This document shows, piece after piece, positions 46,659 through 56,900 of a stretch of DNA of 64,000 nt. Both the position numbers and the translations under genes were made by a program. Source of the stretch: Amoebophrya sp. A120 (lineage: Eukaryota; Sar; Dinophyceae; Syndiniales; Amoebophryaceae). The DNA is taken from the NCBI GenBank assembly GCA_905178155.1, contig CAJINV010000010.1, positions 1,284,709-1,348,708 on the forward strand, written 5' to 3'. Below the pieces are notes generated by a model. That model was not told where the DNA came from. It was given only the letters and a program-made list of their open reading frames with translations, and did not search any database. Numbering within the stretch: the stretch's first letter is position 1; every line of letters starts with the position of its first letter.

Positions 46659-49088
46659 CAAGTTCTTGAGCGGGGAGGAGGAGGTGGTGTTCATAATCGC
46701 GGCAAACTACCCGGCGGCTGGGATAGAGCGCACGGTGGTGATGGTGCTCCTGTGGGATCATGTTGAGTAGAGGAGCCCCCGGGGGTCATTTTCCGTGGTA
46801 GAAGTGCTACGCCTACTGAAAGCCGAGGCTAGTGGAAGGGGGCTGTTTATTGCTCCATCTTGCGGTAGGGGAGAGTCCCTGATCGTTTTTTGTGACAAGG
46901 AGCTGAAGAAGTAGAATGATGAGTGATCGAGAAGGGACTGGTGGATCGATGATTAGCGATCAACGCGACTGATCATGAAAACTCTACCTAGTGGCATCGT
47001 GCTCAGCAGGCGAAGAATAGTCAGTGCAAGCTTCTACGATAGTCGTGAATGTTGGTAGAACTGCGATTGCGGCTTGATGCTGTGTGTAGGAGCTCGAATC
47101 AACCACGACGGTCCGGACGCTACATTGAATCACTTCTACAGCCACTCAAAGGCGATAGTTTTTTCGTTGTGCTACACGTACAAGGGAGAGCTAAAGCAAC
47201 AAGAACACGCTGTAGAAACGCAAATCGCTATGGCTGACTTGGAAGCCTGTGCCATCGAAGCCGTTGCTGTGGTCGTCTGATGTTCTGCCACTTACCTTGC
47301 TGGCGCTTTACCATCTGATGCGCAGTGCGAGCTACTCCTACCATCATCCGACGTCTCAGGGAGTAGGCCAGGGCGACACGTTCCGCCCGCGCCCGCAAGT
47401 GCAGCAGGGCGCGCGGCCTTCGGGCATCATGGGCCGACCGGATCCAAGACCCGCCTACAGAGCGCGGCGGCAGTCCAGGCCGGGGCAAAAAGAGCGGGGG
47501 CGCCGTTCGCCATGTCGCGGGGCGCAAGCTAGTAGCCATGGCCAAGCGCTGTGGCCGCCTCGCCCAGCTGCTGAAGCTGGTGGCGATCCCCTTGGCCCGC
47601 GTGCTACACTTGCATCAGGCGGCCCGGCCGCATTCGCGCCCAAGGCCCTTCGCGTTTCCCCTCGGCCCGACTTAGCCGCCGACAGGAATCCGCGACGCGG
47701 GGTCCGGGGGCCGGCCTGCGGGTGCTTTGGCGCGCGCTTGGCTTTTTTTTGGCCGGCGTGCGTGGCGGATGGCGCGCGCCCCCAGTGCAGGCGGCGAAAG
47801 TGTCCTTCGAGGCGGGGGAGAAAGCCATGGCGATGAACGTAAGGCGGGCCCCTTTATTGGGCGGCGCCGGTCGTGTCGTTTCTCCCTCCGGCCGGCGCGC
47901 GGGCTTGGGCCTTTGGAGGTGGCGCGGAAAGGAGCGGCCGGGGCCCCGGGGCAGTGGCGGCGAAGGCAGGGGGGAACCCCTATCCAGCTGACGAGTGCCG
48001 CCCTGGGTCGGGGGCAGTTGGCCGCGTCTGAGAAGAGTGACGGGCCGCCGCCCGCCTTGCCCATGCCGCCCCCCGGCCAACCGATCAAGATCTACTGCAA
48101 CCACGCGGCGCCCGCCTTGCTTTCTGCCCGCCCGGCATTCTAAGCAACGCATGGCCGGCCCGCCGGCCCCTCGCTCGCTCTGGGTCGGCCGGCGCGGCTT
48201 GCGCTGCCTGCCTGTTTGGGTTTTGCCAATTGCCACCAAGGCCGGGGCCGCGCTTCGCTTCGGAGTCCGTGAATCCGCTCCCCTTGGGGCATTTCGCGGG
48301 CCCTGCTTGCCCGCCCGCCGTGGTTGCAGCTTCTGGGGGCGTTGATTGTGGCGTTGGGTTTTCTGTGCTGCCGCCGGCTAGCCCCGCCCTTTGGCACGGA
48401 CGGCGGCGCGCCGGTGCGCCTTGCCCACCATTTGCATGCGCAGGCCGCGGGCGCCGGCTTTGTTGGCAAGCGTTGGGCGGCGCAGCTCCTCGGCCCGAAT
48501 GTTGGCGCCGCCCGCCCCCCGGTTTCGCTGCTCTCGCAATGCCTATGGCCGCACTCTTCCTTCGTTCCACCCTGCTTGCCGCGGCACCAGATAGAACCGC
48601 AGCGGGGGGGGGGGGGGCGAGCTACGGAAGCCGGCACGCCGGCAGGGCCGGAGTTCGCTTGCCCCTAGCGCGCAGCGCTAGCCCGAGCAAGGGGCTTAAA
48701 AGAATATACAAGAAAGCGCGTGCACGACGCGAGTGGTGGCGGTGTTCCTTTGCGTTGGGCATTTCAGGCCATGACGCAGGGAGTGTGAGTGTGTCTGTTC
48801 TTCTCCGATATAAACCATCCAGAGCTCATCTCTGCCTTTCGTCACAATATTTGCACAGCGTTTTTTGCGTTTGCGTCGTGTCGCCAGCTTTTTCTTCTTG
48901 GTTGTCGGTCCTTGCTGTGAGGTTCAGTTTTTTTCTCATGCTGATGCTGACGCAGCTCCAACTCCCTGTCCTGCCTGTGTATCTACCGCGACCGAGTGAA
49001 GCAAGCTAGCAATTAGATAGGAAATCAGAGCTGTTTAGTTCGCAAGCGAGGCACAACCGTAATAACCTAACAAGCACCCCTCTCCAAA
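46659..49088. other. Intergenic region with GC-rich island
   Basis: No recognisable gene. AT-balanced flanks surround the GC-rich island 47380-48710. 48700-49088 is probably the promoter and leader of the V-ATPase F gene. Confidence 0.5.
47380..48710. repeat. GC-rich island 3
   Basis: About 1.3 kb of strongly GC-rich DNA, including a G-run of 13 near 48605-48617. Overlapping long frames on both strands are compositional. Same character as islands 1 and 2. Confidence 0.6.
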
Positions 49089-50096
49089 ATGGGCAAGAAG
49101 CGCATGAAAACCCTCTCCGACCTCAAGGTCGCCATTATCGGAGATGAACAAACCGTGACCGGGTTGTACGAGAAAGAAAACTTCTTGAGTTCCGGCCGCA
49201 AAGTTTGTATCTCTATTGCATAAGCATGACACGCGTTTGTTGAAGATGATTTAGAGTTGCACCTGCAGAAAAAAGGCATTCCTGAACAAGAACAATTTGT
49301 GTGTAGTAGTCCGAGGACTCAAGACTTCGCTTCCATATTCTAGTCTTGGGCGGTGGTGGCATGGTCGATGGGCAGGGGAAGAAGAATTTCATGGTCGTCG
49401 ACGGCGCAACGCGGAATCACGAGGTATAATAGAGACAATGTTTTAATACGACGATACCAAGTACGACTAAACTTGTGATGCAGCACAATCTGAATGACAT
49501 AGTCATAGAATCGATGCGGATGCCACTTCATTTTCATTCGAAACAAAAACCTCAGATCGCCGAGCAGTTTCAGGAGTGGACGACGCGGAAGGATCTCGCC
49601 GTGATCCTGATCTCCCAGACGGAGGCGGGAAAGATCCGAAACGTCGTCGACGATTTTGCCCGCAGCGGGCAGGTGATCCCCGCGGTGCTGGAGATGCCGA
49701 CCAAGGACGTCGCTTACGACCCAAAGAAGGACTATGGAAGCGTCAGGTTTGAAATCGTCAAAGTTAAAATAGTTTGGCACGCATAAAATCGATACCGGTT
49801 GGAAGCCCAATTTCCAAGCGGCGCATGACAAATTTTCGGAGTACCGGAATCCAATTTGTCATGCTGTTTGGGCACAGAAGACTGCTTTTGTCATGCTTGT
49901 TCAGAAGCTCTATCCCAAACCCTAAATAGGCTCACAATCTGCCTCGCTTGCCTTCCCGGCAAGACAGGCACTTCATGCCTTGCATTTTATGCATGACAAA
50001 TCATTACAACTTTGACGATTTCAATCCTGACAGATCCATAAGGACCCGATCATGCAGCGCGTGCAGATGTTCTTCGGAAGCAACCCGGTCATGTGA
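49089..50096 (+). CDS. ATP6V1F: V-type ATPase subunit F
   Basis: Small subunit of the cytosolic V1 sector; in the assembled pump it lies in the central stalk. Exons 49089-49166, 49349-49423, 49556-49732 and 50046-50096 give 126 residues, the usual length. The protein reads VAIIGDEQTVTGLGGGG near the start, KKNFMVVDG, then ISQTEAGKIRNVVDDF, the family signature IPAVLEMPTKDVAYDP, and ends with QRVQMFFGSNPVM. One GT-AG intron (49424-49555) and two introners of different families split it. The first junction (TG/LGGGG) falls in a Gly-rich loop of variable length, so its exact borders are less certain than the second, where KKDP is restored by a perfect TSD. The start Met precedes a short basic leader (GKKRMKTLSDLK). 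Confidence 0.93.
49167..49343. mobile_element. Introner element F13 (diverged singleton)
   Basis: Arms containing CTTCTTGAGTTCCGG (left) and its near-complement CCGAGGACTCAAGAC (right). Flanks GGTTG (49162-49166) and TCTTG (49344-49348) agree at three of five. The ends deviate from TAT...ATA (TACGAG...TTCTAG). The interior has GCATGACA. Probably an older insertion; borders approximate. Confidence 0.6.
49733..50040. mobile_element. Introner element F6
   Basis: TATGGAAGCGTCAGG, GAAATCGTCAAAGTT; the right arm is the complement, ending CAGATCCATA. Perfect TSD AGGAC (49728-49732, 50041-50045). Removal gives DPKKDPIMQRVQ. Sister copy at 52543-52848. Confidence 0.94.
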
Positions 50097-50991
50097 GGAG
50101 GTTCTCCGAAAGAACGACGAGGGAAGGCGAAAACCACTTAATTTCCTATCACAAGAACATTTTTTCACCTGCTATTTTTGAGGTAAGTACTACTGTCAGC
50201 ACCCTGTGCAGCTACAACATTTATCTGGCGCACCAGTTCGAAGATGTAGTTGCCAGGAACAAGCTGTGACAATTTTTCATCTGATTTCTTAGTTCTCTGT
50301 GGTCTGTTAGTATGGTAGAAGTTCTTCATCTCTCACTGATTCTTGTGCTTACGTCGCGTTAGTCTGCGGGGTAGGGAATGAATCGGAATAAAACATCAAT
50401 TCGGGTTGACAGCTAAAGAATTCATTGTCGATGTGCTAAAGCAAAAAAAATTCCTTTATCGAAACAAAAAAACAAAGTAGAGCCGCGACCTTCGCGCGAC
50501 CAAAGATAGCAATGCAAGCCGCTAAGCATAGCTGGTGAAAAAGGGTGTTCGATATATCAAAACTTGGCAGTGAAAGAAGATGAAGATCCGAAAAACGACA
50601 CGCTCTTGTCATTAATACCAACTCGCCTGCGCTTCGCTTTTTTCGCAGAGAAAATCACTTCTACATAGTGACGTCGCTTTACTGTGTTAGAAGCACCCTG
50701 CTCAGGATCAGAAACCAATGTGTCGTCTCTACTGGTAGCCTGTTTGAATGATTATACCCATACGAAGAGAGCTGCTAGTACGAGTACCTTGGATGGCTAT
50801 CGCTTTCGATGATGTGAGTAGTACTCAGCGCTACGCATTTGTTTACCAGGACGGGACACAAACATGGAGCGCGCGGCGTAGTAGTAAAAGTGAAAAAATG
50901 TCCACGTGGTCTCCGCAAGAAGTCCGTCTTGAAGAGTTGTACACAAGTGGTCCCAAAGTGTAGCTGACTGCTCTCGACGATTATCCGCCAG
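50097..50991. other. Intergenic stretch
   Basis: AT-rich, no gene recognised. A short frame at 50748-50813 followed by GTGAGT could be a 5' exon of the Rab3GAP-like gene, but no matching acceptor is convincing except the CAG directly before 50992. Confidence 0.4.
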
Positions 50992-53900
50992 ATGCGCAAC
51001 CCCACATCAAGCACGTCCACCGGCAATCCCCGCCTCGGCGGGGACGATGACGAGGGGCCGATCCTTGTGGACCGCACCGAACATGTCATCGACGAAACCA
51101 CAACTGCGCTGGAAGACGAGGAGCTGCTGCTCCAGCAGGAGCGAGAAGAGCGCGAGCAAGAGGAATTGTTTCAGAAACAGCGCTCGGCGGACAGGGGCAG
51201 TAGAACTGGTGGCGCACCAGCCAAAGGCCCAGGAGGTACTACCAGTGCTTCGGCCTCCAGAGAGTCCTCGAAGCAGTTTCCTACTGGTGGTAGTGCTGTC
51301 GGACTCGGGCAGATTTCAGATGGAGACAGTCAGCAGCAGCAGTTGCAGCAACTATCTCAATCTGGGTCTCCCACAGGGGCACCGGATCACCACCCTCTGC
51401 TTGATGGGCAAATAAAACTGACCCAGCAGCCGCTTTCCGACCACGATTCAGGTGAGTCTACCACTTCCGAAGACCATTTAAACGATGTTTTTGAAATCCG
51501 GGATTTCACCGCCGTGTCGCCGCTGGAAAAACTCTCTCGGGAGCTGCAACTGATCGTGAAAGGCTGGAGCAGCCACTTCAAATCTACCTCGGGATGTTTG
51601 ACGTCCGTGGTAGATTGCCGGGATACCGCACAGTGTTTGAAATTGTTGGAGCAGATGCGGAGAAATAGTGGCGGAACTTTTAGTGCCGCTGGCGGGAAAA
51701 CATCAGCAAACATCGCGAAAACAAATCAAAATCTTCCATCGCCCGCGGCTTCAGTTCTAATCGACCACCAGGAAAAGGAGTTTAAAGCTTTGACCCTGCA
51801 ATTCCAGCAAGCGCTGCAGTTTTACAGCGAGCACAAGTCGTCGCAGGGCCGGATGATCGCGAGATTTCGGTTCAACAACATGAAATACCACCTACATGTG
51901 TACTACGGCCGCCCGGTACCGCTGAACGTGACGGATGAGCTGTTTCATCGGTTTACGAATCATATAGCTGGTGGTGGTGGTGGTCTTCGTCTTGTTGTTG
52001 GCGGCGGGCCCACAACGACAGGCGCTGCTAAGTCGTCCACTGGTATAATCGCTGCTAGCTCTAGCGCAACATCAACTGCCCCCGCCTTTCCACCGGTCCT
52101 GAAAGAGCTCGCGGACCTACTCGCGCAGGAGCAAAAATTTCCCGTAAAGTGCCACCCGAATACCCGGAGATTCGGCGTCCGGCAGTTCATCATGGTGACC
52201 CGGGAGCGGGTACCAAATGCAAAAATGTCTGGGTCTGGAAGGTTGGAACTTGTGATGCTAACTTTGGAGTCCAAAAAAATTTGTATTGCATGACCAGCAA
52301 GAGGAGTCTAGTTTGTGCTACGCGGCGGGGAGGGCGTTTGTCATGCGGAGTAGGCATCAGCAAGCCCTCTAAAAATCTGTGATGCTAGGGCGTGCATTAC
52401 AGACATCCTGGGTCATGCAAAATATGCATGACAAGTCTCAGAATTATCTTCCAGACCCAGACACTTTTGCAATCCATAGAGGGAGTCGCAGGAAATTTCA
52501 AACGACTCCGCGAACTTTCTCCTGTCCGCGATGCTGATTGCGTATGAACGCCTCAGGTTTGAAATCCTGAAAGTGGAAATGATTTGTAATGCAAAAAAAC
52601 GATTCCAGTTGAAGTGGCATTTGTAGTCGGCGCATGACAAATTTCCCGGGCACTTAAAGCGTGTCTGTCATGCAGCTCAAGGCAAGGGGGGGCCCTTCTG
52701 TCGTGCTAAGCAGCACTCCAATTCTTGACCCCTAGCAGGACAATAGTCAGCCTCCATTGCGTTCTCTGCAATACAGTCTTTTTTGCGTCGCATTTCATGC
52801 ATCACAAATCATTTCCACTTTGAGGATTTCCATTCTGAGGCTTTCATATTGCGGTGCGAGCGGCGTTTCCGACCGCCGGGTTCAAGAGCCTGGAGTGCGG
52901 GAGGAAGGCAAGGGGTGCAGTACAACTAGCTGCGTCGAGTAGTCGTGGCCCCGGGGCGAAAGCACTGAATAAGAATAATATTAAAGCGGGTAGAACAAGA
53001 ACATCTACATCTTCTTCAACATCACCCGCATCAGGAACTACGACTATTGCAGTCCCTACTACTTCTTCTTTCTCCGACACTGCCCTGGACATCCCCTGTT
53101 TTGTGAACCAAAACCCGGGTGAGGTATGGATTGCAAATATGTCTGGGTCTGGAAGATTGTCAGCTTTGTCATGCATATTGGGCACGAGGACCCATGACGC
53201 CTGTAATGAATGACCTAGCATCACAGAATTTCAGAGGGCTTTCTGATGCCTTTTCCGCATGAGAAATGCCTTCTCCGCATAGCACAGACTGGACTCCTCT
53301 TGCATACAAATGCTTCGCGGGTCCAAAGATAGCATCACAAGTTGCAACCTTCCAGACCCAGACATAATTGCGATGCATATGAGGGGGTAAATGGCAAAAC
53401 GATCGGCGAGGGGTTCTTCCTTCTCCCCGACAAGAAGACGGCTTTGCGTCGGAATTTTCTCTCCTGCGCGCGGTCGAGTAGACACGTAGACCCGCTACTG
53501 AAGGACCTACCCGGATTGCTGATCTTCTGGGAAAGTTTGAGAAATAAGGTGCCGAGGGAGGTCAATTTGAAGTACAGAAAGGACTGCACTTGGACGAAGG
53601 CGGAGCATTTGACAGAGCTCTTTCACGCTTGTTCTCGTACGGATGTTTCTGGTGCAGCTACGGTTGCATCTTCATCTACTGCTGCATTTATGTTCCCGCA
53701 ACTGCAGCAACCAGTTGAAAACTATACAGGGAAGACCTCCAAATCTCTTACCCCAAGGGAATTAGTCCGCGTCCAGCACGGCCCGCAGATTCGCGCCCGG
53801 TTTGTGTACCTTATGGCGCTCTCAACTGTTACATTCTCAACTGTTACTTACATGAATTCGTGATGCAAGAATGGCAACAGTAAAAGGGGCTAGCTTGCTG

Positions 53901-56900
53901 CTTTCGCATCACAGATTTGGCACAGATTTAGGCGCTGTTGAGTCCTTCGGAAATTTGTCATGCGAAGCAGCTTGATTATCTGTCGGCTTAAGGTAGTTCC
54001 GCATGACAAATCATGTAACAGTTGAGAATGTAACAGTTGAGAACGCCATATACCTCTGCGAAGAGTTCGACGCCATGAACTATGACCCAATTGTGGGGAA
54101 AACTTTGGAATTGATGCAGTTGTTCTGCCTCTGGGGACCGTTTTCGAAGGGGGACTACTTTGGCACCACGGGCATGTATGATGAGGAAGATGAAGTAGAG
54201 CTAGTGCTGTCCTCATCTACGGCCGCGCAGGAGCAGGAGGAGCCGGGTTCCTCGCCTCAGAAATCACCTGCCGCTGGTCCTGCTGTGGTTCCAGGCGGTG
54301 AAGACTTACCCGTAGCACCAGTGCCCGGAATATTAACCACGGACAGAGTAGATGAGCAGGATCCAGACCGGGGCTTAGCAAACCACCTGCTGGAAAAAGA
54401 AACTACGTCAAAAACCACTTCGAGCAAAGGGAGTGATCCTGCTGAAACAGTTACACTTACAGCACCACCGGCAGATTTTTCGCCAAATAAACCTGCCCCA
54501 CCACCACCTCCACCCCCGCCTCCGCCGCCATCGTCCCTCCCGGCAGCGACGAGAACGAACCAAGATGACACAAAAGAGCAGAGACCGTCCGTCGCGTCTT
54601 CTGTGCCCTCAAATTTGAGCAGATCTCAACAGCAACAGCAACACCCTCCCAACACCGACGACGAGGAAGAGGATTTTCTGAACCCGTACAAAGCCCAAGT
54701 TTGGCAGTTCCGAGTGACGTGCACGGAGGCGGAGAAACGGCGAAGTTGGATCCGAGAGCACATCGAGTACTTCCTGGATTTCGAATCGGAAACCTCGGAC
54801 ACAGAATCCCTCACCCAGTTTCTCGGTACGACCACTGGGTCGACCGCTAGCGGACAGAGACTGAAGAACCAGAACACCGAGCAGCAAACGGGCTTTGGGT
54901 TAACCGCGTTAGGATTGCATCTCGCCAACGCGTACCAGGATTTCATTTTACCCTCGGAGAACGAGCAGCTGAAGATTTTGGACTCCTGTTTCACGCGGAT
55001 AAGGTCCAACACGGATGCTATCGTGTATGACCAGGTCATGGAATTGTTTCACCAGTATGAGTCACAGTGTATCGACACCCGACGCATCGTGTCCCAGGAA
55101 AACCACAACTTCCGCGAATCGGAAAAAACGGAAATCCTGGAGGACTGGGAGGGACACAGCTACAGGAGTTTCGTCGACGCATTAGAGTCGACCCTTGGGG
55201 GACTGTGTATCGAGGCAGATGTTGATAAAGATAATTTGCTTGAAAAGAGCAGAAGTAAAAGCAATTCACCTTTTGAAAATAGAGCTGAACGAAGTGGAAG
55301 TGCACCTCCATCTGCGACAACAAGAGGAGCGAATATGGTGTCAACATCAACCAGCACTCGCTCTTTCACCAGCACTCTCCGTACCTTGAACGACCTGCAC
55401 AAGATTACGCAGACTAGTTTGAAGGGCGCGCCGGCGATTCTCTCCACTTTGTTAGAGGAGATTGTGGTCCGGAAGGGGGTTTTGAATTTCCGTTATGCAT
55501 TGCAAAAGTATCGTACTCGTATAAATGCATTACAAATCTCCTCAGCATGAGAAATGAAATTTGCAATGCTGATTTACCTTCGGAACAAGATTTGTATATG
55601 CATGACTGCAATACGAATACGAGTACGATACTTTTGCGCAGGATATCCGCGCCATCTGCACCATGTACTTCAAATTAGTGCAGAGAATACGGCTTTTCTG
55701 GTATCCTGAGCAAAAATGTACCCACCCCAGAGTTGTCATGCAGATTTGCAGCTACAGGAAGATTTGTAATGCGCATACACATGAGAGGCATTTCCAATCA
55801 CGTTTTGCGCTTTGCAATGCTGTCGACAGGATGAGTAGATGGATTTGTGTTGCGGCTGTGCTTGCTAAACTGCACTACAATACCTCGACGAACTTGTCAT
55901 GCTGGACCCCCAAAACTTCTCGATGTGTGTTGCAAAATCCCCATCTTGACTCTGGGGTGGGGACGTTTTTGCACAGGATATCTGGAACGAACGACTCCTC
56001 AACGGGGCCAGCGCTGTCGCGTCGAAAGCTGCAGCAGATGCGCAGCCGGGGGCTGGAGTGGGAGGAGCGGCAGGTGCTCTTGGTTCCGAGCAGCAGCAAT
56101 TTTCGCAGCCCTGGTTTGTCACTAATGATCTTGGACAAAGAATATCTCCACCGACGTTGGAAATAGATGAAGACGCAGCAGCTGAAGCGAAGCTCACAGC
56201 GAAACGGAAGCGCCGCGCTCTCGCGGACTTGGGCTTGCGAAGGGCAAATGTGACCGATTTCCAGAATTGCTTGCTCTACCAAAAGTTTCACGTCGTTTTC
56301 TACTGCATTGAAGCGGAAAAATCAGCTTCGAACAGGAGGGGACTGGAAGACTCCGTGGAATTCATCCGGAACTTGTCAGCTACGTCAAGTTCAAGTGGCA
56401 CGACAACTGGTGCCGGAGGAGCCATATTAAATGGAATACAGACAGGACTGAATACGCCAATGTCCAGCACGACTGCGCCCGATACAACACCCGGACGGGA
56501 GGAAACAAATTACTCTCCTCCCGTCAGCGAGAGAAGTGACCAGCATCAGCCGCCGTCGTCCGCGAGTTCTGGCATCGTCCATGTGCAGCATGACAATGTG
56601 CCCCCCGGCGGCGGCGGGTTGCAGCTACCGGAAGGAACAAGAAGCGGAGACAAGAAACAAACCGCAACGACGAGAACCACGACCCCAGAACACCAAAATC
56701 GTTCGAAAACGAAAATCGAGGGCGGGATTTTGGAAACTGCATTCTTTTCGCACAGTAGTAGTACTACCTCGTCCGGAATAGTGAACGCTACCTCTGGAGC
56801 TTCCACCGCGAGAAACAAGCACGACAGAGGTAGCTCCTCGACCAGGTCTAGTAGTTCAACGAGCATCAAGCGAATGAATAAGCGAACTGCAGCCCCAGAA

